A stretch of 64,000 bases of DNA from Ktedonospora formicarum. Its GTDB lineage: Bacteria; Chloroflexota; Ktedonobacteria; Ktedonobacterales; Ktedonobacteraceae. Shown here one piece after another: positions 40,914 to 49,193 of the stretch. The position numbers were made by a program, and so were the translations under genes. The notes under the pieces were generated by a model. That model was not told where the DNA came from and made no database searches. It saw only the letters and a program-made list of their open reading frames with translations. How positions within the stretch are numbered: the first letter of the stretch is position 1; every line of letters begins with the position of its first letter. The stretch spans positions 2,740,501-2,804,500 of the forward strand of contig NZ_BNJF01000001.1 in assembly GCF_016587355.1 (NCBI RefSeq), in the 5' to 3' direction.

Positions 40914-41186
40914 AAAGACTCTCCTTAATCTATATGAGGGTTAACCGCGTGTGGCGTTACTCCAGATGCATACTAATCGCTACAGTATATCATGAAGTCG
41001 GGAAAGACAATTGCCTGGTTGCTCGCTTAGATCACAGCGTGAACCTCTTATGTATGAGAGCGTGCTTGGATATCCACTTGCCCTTAGGGAGCGGATTTGT
41101 TACACTGTGGTCAGTATGCACATGTGTACAAATGCTTTGAGGGAGATGGAGTAGGCAAAGAAGCCGAAGAAAATCGACGGGGGAGC
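40914..41186. other. short divergent intergenic region
   Basis: Between hutI (leftward) and a small rightward gene. No RNA or repeat noticed. Confidence 0.4.
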
Positions 41187-41444
41187 ATGTGTCGGTCTAT
41201 GCGAGCAGTGGACGATAACAGGCCCAGGTATGCCGCCGTTTTGCGGGTACTGCATTCCTGGAAACAGCTGCCAGAGAGTGATGTCTCACGTATGTTACAT
41301 GATCACTACCTGGTAACTGATGACTTTCGTGAAATGGAAGACCAGGGATTGCTGACTATGGAGTTTGTGGGCGATGAATATATTATCTCCTTCACACTCA
41401 TGGGTAAAGTCTGGCTAGAGCAATATGAGAGCGGTAAATTATAG
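41187..41444 (+). CDS. small winged-helix-like hypothetical protein
   Basis: 85 residues from the ATG at 41187; ATG 41199 is an alternative, since GGGGGAG is very close to the first. Pattern helix-helix-(DHYLVTDDFREMEDQGLL)-beta-hairpin resembles a winged-helix DNA-binding fold, but no family is recognised. It is 29 bases upstream of the rhodanese gene and may be co-transcribed with it. Confidence 0.5.
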   Translation: MCRSMRAVDDNRPRYAAVLRVLHSWKQLPESDVSRMLHDHYLVTDDFREMEDQGLLTMEFVGDEYIISFTLMGKVWLEQYESGKL

Positions 41445-41473
41445 TTCAAGGTTTTAAAGGAGTGGATATTGCC

Positions 41474-41821
41474 ATGTATGATACTGAAGAGGCTCTTCCT
41501 TACAGTAATATAGATGCCGAAGAGGCGCAACGACTCATTGGAGAGGGCGCGCATGTCGTCGATGTTCGTCAGCAAGATGAGTGGCGCACCGGGCATATTG
41601 CTCAAGCTACGCTGGTTCCCATTGACGGTATCTATACCTTTGGCAAGGCTCTAGAGGAGCATCAACTCCCTAAAGATCAAGACGTTATCTTCGTGTGCGC
41701 CTCTGGCAGACGGAGCATCTCGGCTTCCGAGATCGCACTATTGCTAGGTTTCCAGAAGGTCCATAACCTGACGCACGGGATGCATGGCTGGATTGGTCAG
41801 GGCAATCCTGTAGAGCGCTAA
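41474..41821 (+). CDS. rhodanese-domain sulfurtransferase
   Basis: 115 residues, a single rhodanese domain. VVDVRQQDEWRTGHI is the conserved N-terminal part. The active loop VCASGRRS holds the catalytic Cys that carries the persulfide. C-terminal HGMHGWIGQGNPV fits small GlpE/PspE-type proteins. The ATG at 41474 is preceded by AAAGGAG at eleven bases. fabI follows 118 bases later. Confidence 0.88.
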   Translation: MYDTEEALPYSNIDAEEAQRLIGEGAHVVDVRQQDEWRTGHIAQATLVPIDGIYTFGKALEEHQLPKDQDVIFVCASGRRSISASEIALLLGFQKVHNLTHGMHGWIGQGNPVER

Positions 41822-41939
41822 AGCAAAAGTGTGAGAGAACGCGGAGCGGCGTCAGCTTTCTCCGTATCCCTTTCTCTCTCGTCGCCATAAGCGGCGAGCA
41901 ACAAACATACTATTATTTCTTGAGAGGAGATAGAGCACA

Positions 41940-42724
41940 ATGCCTCTATTGGAAGGAAAGAAGGCGCTGATCTTTGGCGTCGCTAACCATCGTTCTATTG
42001 CCTGGTCTATCGCCCAGTCCCTGGCTGGCGAAGGCGCACAGCTTATTTTGACATACCAGGAACGCATGGAGAAGTATGTCCGCGAACTGGCGGCGAAGAT
42101 CCCTGGTACCGAGGTCATCCCTTGCGACGTTCAGAGTGACGAAGACTTGGATAATGCTTTCGCCAAAACAGGTGAAATCTTCGGTGGCAACCTGGATATT
42201 CTGATCCACGCGGTAGCTTTTGCTCCCCTTCGGAGCTAGAGAATCCCTTCCTTGAGACGACACGTGCTGGTTTCCATACCGCTCTCGATATCAGCGCCTA
42301 CTCGCTAGTCGCGATGTCGAAGCGCGCGGCTCCTCTATTACAGCAGAATGGTGGCGGTAGTATCGTCAGCCTGACCTATATGGCGAGCCAGCGTGTTATG
42401 CCCAAGTATAACGTCATGGCGGTAGCGAAAGCTGCCCTGGAGTGCAGCACGCGCTATCTGGCTTACGAATTGGGTGAGCACAACATTCGCGTTAACGCTA
42501 TTTCGGCTGGCCCGTTGAATACGCTTGCCGCACGCGGTGTCTCCGGCTTTACTGGCTTCCGTAATCAGGTTGCCGAGATTGCTCCTCTGCGCCGCAACAT
42601 TGAGCAGAGCGAGGTTGGCGATACCGCACTCTTCCTGAGCAGTCCTCTGGCTCGCGCCATTACTGGCGAGGTCTTGTATGTCGATGCTGGCTACAATATC
42701 ATGGGCTCAGGTTCCGCCCAATAA
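41940..42724 (+). CDS. fabI: enoyl-[acyl-carrier-protein] reductase (NADH), frameshifted in this sequence
   Basis: Last reduction of each fatty-acid elongation cycle. The N-terminal part (GKKALIFGVANHRSIAW, CDVQSDEDL, DILIHAVAFA) reads to a TAG at 42237. The frame one base back continues with ELENPFLETTRAGFHTALD, SLTYMASQRVMPKYNVMAVAK (active Tyr-x6-Lys) and NAISAGPLNTLAARG. The break is at the CCCC run 42225-42228. Adding one base gives 261 residues, exactly the normal FabI size. No second reductase is seen nearby, and FabI is usually essential, so a sequence error is likely. GAGAGGAG lies nine bases before the ATG. Confidence 0.9.
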
Positions 42725-42740
42725 TGTTTCACGTGAAACA
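42725..42740. other. parS: parS site 17
   Basis: Exact 16-mer beginning at the base after the fabI stop codon. Confidence 0.85.
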
Positions 42741-42809
42741 TCGTCAGATACTCTTCGATATCTCATACGAACTGTTGAGGAGTTCCTGATGTAAAAAATC
42801 TCCTGATAA

Positions 42810-42825
42810 TGTTTCACGTGAAACA
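42810..42825. other. parS: parS site 18
   Basis: Exact 16-mer in a 36-bp perfect palindrome (42800-42835); the last site of the array. Confidence 0.85.
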
Positions 42826-42865
42826 TTATCAGGAGTCTTTGAACGAGAACGCGTGGAACGCGAAC

Positions 42866-42913
42866 AATAAGGTGCGAAGGTGACACTTCATGGTGTTCCC
42901 TTCGCACCTTATT
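42866..42913. terminator. bidirectional terminator between fabI and the DoxX-Rieske gene
   Basis: AATAAGGTGCGAAGG (42866-42880) pairs perfectly with CCTTCGCACCTTATT (42899-42913). The genes on each side converge. Confidence 0.7.
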
Positions 42914-42918
42914 TCATA

Positions 42919-44052
42919 TCAGCCTGGAAGAATACTACCCGTGGCGCTATCGATACGGATTGCCATCGGGGCAAGTGAGCGCCTGGCTGGGGGACGCTTC
43001 ACTGTACCGTTATGCGCGGGATCAAAGGTCGATCCGTGACACGGGCATACAATAAGCTTGCTATCCGGGTCATAGTCCACGGTACAACCTGCGTGCGTAC
43101 AGGTGGCATCATAAGCAACAAACTGATCATTCGCCAAATGGATGAGCAAAGCAGGCTCTCCACTCTCAGCGCTGGTAAAGGAGAGTGCGCTATTAATGGG
43201 CACATCGCTTACCTTGGCAATCATCGTATCGCTGGTTGGAGTACTAGATGCTGTAGGAGTTGGCTCTGGTGTTTGAGTCGCTGAAGGGGTTGCCGTTGGC
43301 GTTTGGTTGAGTGCATCGTTTGCCTGGCGGCCTCCGAGAACAGTGGTGCTAAAGGCGACGAAAAGAGCGGTTGCAACCCCACCTGTAAAGAGGCCCAGAA
43401 GCAAACCCCGTCTTGCTGGGGATGCCAGACGCGAAGCTGTAGAGTTTGCATCCAATGCAGTGATTGGTAGACCGAGGAAGAAGGCCAGGGAATAGAGTCG
43501 AGCATGTTGTCCACGCTCTGCCCACAGGGCCATACGTGGCGCGAATAGTAGCTCATCTAACGACAGGAAACCGGTGCCGCTAGGACCATTGAGTAATAGC
43601 ACAAGCCAGCAGCAAGCAAAGACGATGTCCGAGCCATAGAAGTATGGATACACAGTCCAGGAAGCACTGAGCCAGAGAATGATGTTGAGTATGAGGCCAA
43701 AGATGGATGCGGGCCGCAACAGGAAACCTACAAGTGTTCCCAATCCAATGGCTACCTCTCCATAAGCGATAAGCATGCCAAAGAGAATCGCGTTTGGCGA
43801 GGCGAACTGTAGGAGAAGAGGGCTTAGGGGTGAGGTCTGAGCAAAGATTGTGATCTGTTCCCCAATGAAGTCGGGACTACCAGGATGGAAGAACTGAGGA
43901 TCTGTTAGCTTCTGTATTCCTGCGTAGAGAAATGTAATTCCAAGAAAGAGGCGCAGTGGTAATAAGGCAAAAGCGCGTGGCGCTGGAATTGATCGCGATC
44001 TGACCGGTGTTGTATCAGGCCGGATGGGTGGAACCTTGGTGCTGGTGGACAT
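42919..44052 (-). CDS. DoxX-like membrane protein fused to a Rieske iron-sulphur domain
   Basis: 377 residues. Four membrane segments at about 25-165 match DoxX/DoxD proteins (LRLFLGITFLYAGIQKLTDP). A further segment at about 220-240 (LLLGLFTGGVATALFVAFS) leads to a Pro/Thr linker. The C-terminal ~100 residues are a Rieske domain: CTHAGC and CPCHGS supply two Cys and two His for a [2Fe-2S] cluster, outside the membrane. DoxD is a subunit of thiosulfate:quinone oxidoreductase, so an electron-transfer role with quinone is plausible. GGGAGG lies before the ATG. It converges with fabI. Confidence 0.8.
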   Translation of the reverse strand: MSTSTKVPPIRPDTTPVRSRSIPAPRAFALLPLRLFLGITFLYAGIQKLTDPQFFHPGSPDFIGEQITIFAQTSPLSPLLLQFASPNAILFGMLIAYGEVAIGLGTLVGFLLRPASIFGLILNIILWLSASWTVYPYFYGSDIVFACCWLVLLLNGPSGTGFLSLDELLFAPRMALWAERGQHARLYSLAFFLGLPITALDANSTASRLASPARRGLLLGLFTGGVATALFVAFSTTVLGGRQANDALNQTPTATPSATQTPEPTPTASSTPTSDTMIAKVSDVPINSALSFTSAESGEPALLIHLANDQFVAYDATCTHAGCTVDYDPDSKLIVCPCHGSTFDPAHNGTVKRPPARRSLAPMAIRIDSATGSILPG

Positions 44053-44346
44053 GAAACCTCCCTGTCTGAGAGCGGTATTGAGTATAGACGTGTGTACAGG
44101 CGGAGCATAGCTACGACCGTGTACATAGAGTTGCCAAAGGCGCGAAAAGGCTACTTTGCTTTTATATATATCAACGCTTATCTAGCTAAAGAGATACAGC
44201 CGTTTGCTGAATTTAAACTGAAGGAAGGGCTGTCTCCTCTGGCTTCCATACAGTAGAAACTCTGAGCGCGAGCTGATATCGCTTCGTTTGCGGTTGGCTG
44301 GAGCCATGTAAGAGGTCAATTGATTACTGTGAGGTGCTAGAAGTCC
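44053..44346. other. intergenic region between leftward genes
   Basis: Upstream of the DoxX-Rieske gene; should carry its promoter. No gene seen. Confidence 0.4.
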
Positions 44347-44414
44347 CGATTGTCTCCACATAGAGAGGTCCCCGGACCATACGATCCGGGGACCTCTCTA
44401 TGTGGAGACAATCG
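44347..44414. terminator. 30-bp perfect hairpin at the protease 3' end
   Basis: 44347-44376 pairs perfectly with 44385-44414 around an 8-base loop. It reaches the stop codon of the protease gene. No T-run follows on the minus strand. Confidence 0.65.
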
Positions 44415-46169
44415 TTATTGTTCAACGTGTCGGCGAACTGTTGGTGGTTCGGGGATAGCGGGTGCGGGTTCGCCACAGACACTGCAGTAAAGCGCGTCGA
44501 AGCGATTCGCGTGACCGCAGGGCCAGATTCTTGTTGTCGATGAACTTGCCGTTGGATAAGGCGTAGAGTGGGGCGGCGTTGCCATGTGGGGCTGAATTGG
44601 CGGATGCTGTGGATGGGAGAACGAGGATTGAGGCGGAGCGCCAAAGGCGGACATCGCATCACCATACTCGTTAGAAGTTACTGGAGGAGGCGTGGGTGAA
44701 GCGGGAACAGGCGGGAATGGCTGAGCCGGATTATTGGGTAAGGTCTGCGTAAAGGGACGTGCTTGTCCAGATTGACCTGGATTGCTGCCAAAGCCAGCAT
44801 ATGCCGGTTGAAGCTGTTTCGCACCTCTACGGCGTACTGAGACCACAAAGAAGAGTAGCACAACCAGAGCGATGAGTGCTACCACTGCCAGGATTATGCC
44901 ACTGGTGAAGTAAGGTGAACCCGTAATCTGGCTACCTGGTGTACTGGTTGTGGCTGTTTCAGTGCTAGCCTGCTTATTGGTATAATCCAGATAATTCTGA
45001 ACTGCTTTAAATTGTGGATAGTTGGATTGTATTTGCTGGAAGAGAGACTGCGCTTTATGCCAGTGACCTGCATCCTTCGATGCGTAGGCATTGATAGCCT
45101 GACCCCAGAGCTTCTGGAAAGCACCAGGAGCTGTGTTGATATTCAAACCCTTTACCATCTCACTCGCGCCATTACTGGCTTGCAAGAAGGTCGTGCTGCC
45201 CGGAGATGCCGCACTTGAGAGGCCAAAGCTAACGATACCAACCACGCGCCCTTCTTGATCAAGAGCGGGGCCACCACTATCGCCATGCTCGACGTTGCCT
45301 CCTACCTGAATCACAGGGGCACCATTATCTGTCGTCTTGATCGAGCTTACCGAGATTTTATTGACTGAAGATGTCAGCAGATCCGTAGGACGATTGCTGA
45401 CGTCGCCATTTCCAGGGAATCCGATGATCGTTAGCTCATCCTGCTGCTGCACTGAGGAGGAATCGCCAAGCTGGATGCTGGGCATGTCGGTAAAGGGCGC
45501 ATGGATGATAGCCAGGTCGCGCTGTTCAAGCGAGCTTTGTTGCTTAATCTTATCAACAGTCTTATGAATGTATGATGGAATGGAGCTAAAGCTGGTCGCG
45601 CTAAGCGAGCCAGTATAATCAGTGCTGAGGAAAACTTCGCTCTCTGTCTGATCAATCGCTACATCAGCTTTCAAGGTTCCGTTGGCAAGCTGTTGCTCGA
45701 CCTCTTTACTGGTGGTCTGTTTTCCCTGACTTTTAAGATAGTTTGCAATGTCTTCAGTAGCTTGCTGCTCAATATAGGAGTTAAGCGAATCATCCTTAGG
45801 AGGATTCACTACGTGGTCAGCGGTAAGGATATCGCCATCCGCGCTAATGAAAGTTCCACTGCCTGAGAGTTGAGCGATATAGCCATCGTTTCCTCTCTGG
45901 GGGAAGTTTACGTCGCCACTATTAAAATGGACGACAACATGTGAAACGAGAGTGGTAATGATACGTACCACTGCTGGTTTCGCGGCGTCAACTGCGCGAA
46001 CAACTGGGTCTGAAACATTGCCGCCGGGTTGGCTTTCAGCATGCGCGCTCCTGGTAGTGCCTAAGGTGGCGAAGACCAGGGCACATACTGCCATCGTCAC
46101 CAGTAAGCCTGTGTAAAGCCGCCGGTGCGGTTGCAACGAGGTATGCTGTGCGGGTAATCTTCGTTTCAT
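44415..46169 (-). CDS. membrane-anchored trypsin-like serine protease with zinc ribbon tail
   Basis: 584 residues from the ATG at 46169. An N-terminal signal/anchor (LYTGLLVTMAVCALVFATLG) is followed by a chymotrypsin-fold protease: catalytic His in LTADHVV, Asp in RDLAIIHAPF, Ser in EHGDSGGPALD. A helical region is followed by a second membrane segment (IILAVVALIALVVLLFFVV) and a cytoplasmic Pro-rich linker. The end carries a CxH/CxxC zinc ribbon (WPCGHANRF and YCSVCGEPAP). No PDZ domain, unlike DegP/HtrA. The topology suggests an outside protease linked to an inside metal-binding module. The TTG at 46211 is a less likely start. Confidence 0.8.
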   Translation of the reverse strand: MKRRLPAQHTSLQPHRRLYTGLLVTMAVCALVFATLGTTRSAHAESQPGGNVSDPVVRAVDAAKPAVVRIITTLVSHVVVHFNSGDVNFPQRGNDGYIAQLSGSGTFISADGDILTADHVVNPPKDDSLNSYIEQQATEDIANYLKSQGKQTTSKEVEQQLANGTLKADVAIDQTESEVFLSTDYTGSLSATSFSSIPSYIHKTVDKIKQQSSLEQRDLAIIHAPFTDMPSIQLGDSSSVQQQDELTIIGFPGNGDVSNRPTDLLTSSVNKISVSSIKTTDNGAPVIQVGGNVEHGDSGGPALDQEGRVVGIVSFGLSSAASPGSTTFLQASNGASEMVKGLNINTAPGAFQKLWGQAINAYASKDAGHWHKAQSLFQQIQSNYPQFKAVQNYLDYTNKQASTETATTSTPGSQITGSPYFTSGIILAVVALIALVVLLFFVVSVRRRGAKQLQPAYAGFGSNPGQSGQARPFTQTLPNNPAQPFPPVPASPTPPPVTSNEYGDAMSAFGAPPQSSFSHPQHPPIQPHMATPPHSTPYPTASSSTTRIWPCGHANRFDALYCSVCGEPAPAIPEPPTVRRHVEQ

Positions 46170-46348
46170 ATTTAAAATCCTATCCTGGGCCTGGTTGGGG
46201 ATAGAGAGCAATTGCTTTTCGTATTATATCCTATGCTCTGACAGAAGGGATACGTACTACTTCACAAATTGGTTGTAATAGTTGCTAGCAAGGGAAAAGC
46301 GTACCAGCGTGATTTTGTAATAAAGAGCCTTTTGGGCCTGAACAAGAC

Positions 46349-46933
46349 CTACTCTGCGAGCCAGTTGCTCACTGCTTGTCGTGCGCGCCATTCACTAGCC
46401 AACATCCCAAAGAGACGATGATCTATGTAATGGTCATAGAGAAGCTCTGCATGCCGCAAAACTCCCTCCTCTACGAAGCCGAGGCGTCGGGGTATCGCGC
46501 AACTACGCGTATTGCCAGTCGCGCAACGTATTTCTACCTTATTAAGCTGAAGATCATCAAAGGCTATAGTAAGCAAGGTCTGACAGGCAAGCGTCATAAT
46601 ACCATGACCTTCATGGGCGCTATCAAGCATATAGCCGATTTCAGCACGCCCATGTTGCCAATTGATCGGATGAAAGTTAATATTGCCGATCAGCTTTCCC
46701 TGGTGAAGGATGGCATAACTTGCGGCCCGATCCTCAAGAAATTGAGAGTAAGACATACGCAAGAAATCACGTTCATCTTCAATAGTGTGTACATTATCTA
46801 ACCAGCCGAGCCAGGTACGGAGATGCTGGCGGTTACGCTCTATAAGCAAGAAGAATGCTTCGGCATCTTGCTCCTCTACCTGCCGGAGTTCAATCTCCTC
46901 ATTTAACCTTCTTGTGCGTGGCAATTTCCTCAT
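46349..46933 (-). CDS. GNAT-family acetyltransferase (RimJ/RimL type)
   Basis: 194 residues. ELRQVEEQDAEAFFLLIERN is the N-terminal strand-helix, and IGNINFHPI then AEIGYMLDSAHEGHGIMTLA give the acetyl-CoA-binding V/I-x-x-x-x-G-x-G/A region (here EGHGIM). NKVEIRCATGNTRSCAIPRRLGFVEEG is typical of RimL-like N-acetyltransferases, with the usual Asn-x-x-S partly kept. Acceptor unknown. Start ATG 46933 with GGAGGG upstream at a long distance. Confidence 0.85.
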   Translation of the reverse strand: MRKLPRTRRLNEEIELRQVEEQDAEAFFLLIERNRQHLRTWLGWLDNVHTIEDERDFLRMSYSQFLEDRAASYAILHQGKLIGNINFHPINWQHGRAEIGYMLDSAHEGHGIMTLACQTLLTIAFDDLQLNKVEIRCATGNTRSCAIPRRLGFVEEGVLRHAELLYDHYIDHRLFGMLASEWRARQAVSNWLAE

Positions 46934-47344
46934 TGCTGCCAGACATCCCTCCTTTATACATACTCACACTAATCATAGGGACGCACATGTACCCTGCCAG
47001 AGTTGGCAACGAGATCCGCCAATGACACATGCTCCAAATGCACATAATCTCTTCTACATATTACCATTGATACACACCTCTGTACATACGTCATGCCATT
47101 CATGTGCCTAAGAGCAGCCGCCTGAGAACTCAGACATCACATCACACACAAACTTAGCCTGAAGTGGAACCATGTGGCGCCGAAGCTAGTCGCCACACAG
47201 GCGGCGTTGGCAAAGGCTTTTCGTAACACACCAAGAGTCGCAGAATCACCGCGTCTTGAAACCGAAAAGGCCCTCTTAACCGTTATAACAGTATCTGAAA
47301 AAATCAATATTGCGTATGCTAAGGTATATAGAGGTGATTATACA
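46934..47344. other. divergent intergenic region
   Basis: About 410 bases between the acetyltransferase and the lipoprotein. Short frames here have no credible start. TATAGAGGTG lies before the lipoprotein ATG. Confidence 0.4.
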
Positions 47345-48268
47345 ATGTTAAGCATGATGCGACCACGGAAACGTCTTGGCCTGGCACTTTTGCTGGTCAG
47401 CTCACTCTTATTGCTGCTCAGCGCATGTAGCCAGAGTGCCAATGGTACTGGTTCAAAGAACACAACGCCACTCGATGTTATCCAGAAAAGTGCTACAGCC
47501 ATGAAAGGGCTCAAGTCCTCGCACTTAAAACTACAATTAACGAATGACGTAAAGGTCCCACCAATTACAACGGGCGAGACCACTACCACGGCTCAAAATG
47601 TCTCTATGCAGGTGAATGGTGAAGGAGATCAGGCTGGTACCGATAATGTAAAGGTGCAGTATACTGCGAGTACCAACAATCAGAACTTTCCCCAGCAGCA
47701 GATCGTAAAAGATGATCAGGTATACTTCCAGAAGGATGGCAAGTGGTATGTAATCAGTAAGAGCGACTTGCAGAAGGAAGGTAGTAAATTGCCTATGCCT
47801 TCAAATATCTCACTCGATCAGAATAGCCTGCTTAGCCTGATCCAGAACTCAAAGATCACGGATTACGGTACCCAAAGCCTCAATGGTGAACAACTACGCC
47901 ATTTGGGGGCTACCCTGGATAAAGAGGCCCTGCGTCAGCTTATCAAACAGAATCCGCAGCTTGCGACCTACTTTGGCGTCAACCAGCAAGATGTTGATAA
48001 GGTCATCGATGGTACTAAATCGGTCAAGGCTACACTTGATGTATGGATTGATGAGACGAATTATTATGTTCATCGCACCCAGCTAAAAGTAAATCTGGTG
48101 GCGGACGGTAAGCTCTTCAGCAAGACTGCGACCCAGGATTTTACGGTCAATCTGGACTCCATTCTCGACTTGAGCAAATTCAATGATCCAGTCACGATTG
48201 AAGCACCTGCCAACGCGACACGCGTTACCAGCCTTGAGCAACTCTTCGGCGTAGATGTCAAGCAATAA
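47345..48268 (+). CDS. lipoprotein of the LppX/LprG-like fold
   Basis: 307 residues from the ATG at 47345, which has GAGGTG eight bases upstream. Signal peptide with lipobox LLLLLSAC. The mature part begins Ser/Gly/Thr-rich, then has alternating strands (HLKLQLTNDVKV, QVNGEGDQAGTDNVKVQYTA, DQVYFQKDGKWYVISK) like the half-barrel lipid-binding lipoproteins LppX/LprG/LolA. The later part repeats the pattern (VKATLDVWIDETNYYVHRTQ). Probably binds a lipid or glycolipid outside the membrane. Followed by a perfect 30-bp hairpin. Confidence 0.7.
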   Translation: MLSMMRPRKRLGLALLLVSSLLLLLSACSQSANGTGSKNTTPLDVIQKSATAMKGLKSSHLKLQLTNDVKVPPITTGETTTTAQNVSMQVNGEGDQAGTDNVKVQYTASTNNQNFPQQQIVKDDQVYFQKDGKWYVISKSDLQKEGSKLPMPSNISLDQNSLLSLIQNSKITDYGTQSLNGEQLRHLGATLDKEALRQLIKQNPQLATYFGVNQQDVDKVIDGTKSVKATLDVWIDETNYYVHRTQLKVNLVADGKLFSKTATQDFTVNLDSILDLSKFNDPVTIEAPANATRVTSLEQLFGVDVKQ

Positions 48269-48286
48269 CCAGATTCTGCTCGCAAA

Positions 48287-48356
48287 CTAATAGAGATAAA
48301 GAGAGCGCTGAAGTCCATGTCTGACCGGACTTCAGCGCTCTCTTTATCTCTATTAG
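48287..48356. terminator. 30-bp perfect hairpin after the lipoprotein gene
   Basis: 48287-48316 pairs perfectly with 48327-48356 around a 10-base loop, 19 bases after the stop codon. Confidence 0.65.
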
Positions 48357-48559
48357 TAGAGGGTTGATAGGGCTAGTGCAATCTCGAAGCGCTACGCCAC
48401 ATATGCGGGGCTCAGACTGTCTAATTATCGCTGTAATATGTAATGGCTCTTCTTGGATAGAAGATGCTACCAGCTAGACCCCAGAAGTGTTACTATTACA
48501 CTGGAATTGAAGACTTTTTACTAGCTGTTAGAGAGACGACAGAGAGAGGTTTGACGCAA

Positions 48560-49189
48560 ATGAACGAGGCGTTGCAAACATATATTCATCACTTTGTGCC
48601 AGCACAGGAGGAGGGGCGTCCTGTGCTTTTGCTGTTGCATGGCACCGGTGGCGATGAGAATGATCTCCTGAGCCTGGGCCGCATGTTAAGCCCAGGCTCG
48701 GCTTTGTTAAGCCCGCGTGGCAATGTGCTGGAAAATGGCATGCCGCGCTTCTTCCGCCGCTTTGCCGAAGGCATACTTGACGTAGACGACTTGAAGCAAC
48801 GTACCTATGAACTGGCAAGCTTCATACAGGCTGCCAGCGAGCATTATGCGTTTGGTGCTGGCAATGTTATTGCGGTTGGCTTTTCCAATGGTGCCAACAT
48901 TGCAGCCAGCATGCTCTTGCTGAGGCCACAGGTTCTAGCAGGCGCATATCTCTCTCATCCTATGGTTCCCTTCCAGCCCGAGTCTACACAAGATCTCCAG
49001 CAGAAACCTGTTTTGGTTGCCTCAGGTCGTGCTGACGTTATCATTCCCACGGGGCAAAGCGAGCAATTGATTGAGCTTCTTCGTAGCAATGGGGCTGATG
49101 TACAAGAGTACTGGAATAATGTTGGACATACCATTACACATGAAGAGGTCCGAGAAGCCCGGGCCTGGATGGAAAAGCACTTCCAGTAA
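48560..49189 (+). CDS. phospholipase/carboxylesterase-type hydrolase
   Basis: 209 residues, alpha/beta hydrolase of the carboxylesterase 2 type. LLLLHGTGGDENDLL is the oxyanion loop, VGFSNGANIA the nucleophile elbow, ASGRADVIIPTGQ the acid region, and NNVGHTITHEEV the catalytic His region. The ATG at 48560 follows GAGAGAGG; the ATG at 48464 would add a non-homologous stretch. Substrate not predictable. Confidence 0.85.
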   Translation: MNEALQTYIHHFVPAQEEGRPVLLLLHGTGGDENDLLSLGRMLSPGSALLSPRGNVLENGMPRFFRRFAEGILDVDDLKQRTYELASFIQAASEHYAFGAGNVIAVGFSNGANIAASMLLLRPQVLAGAYLSHPMVPFQPESTQDLQQKPVLVASGRADVIIPTGQSEQLIELLRSNGADVQEYWNNVGHTITHEEVREARAWMEKHFQ

Positions 49190-49193
49190 TCTC

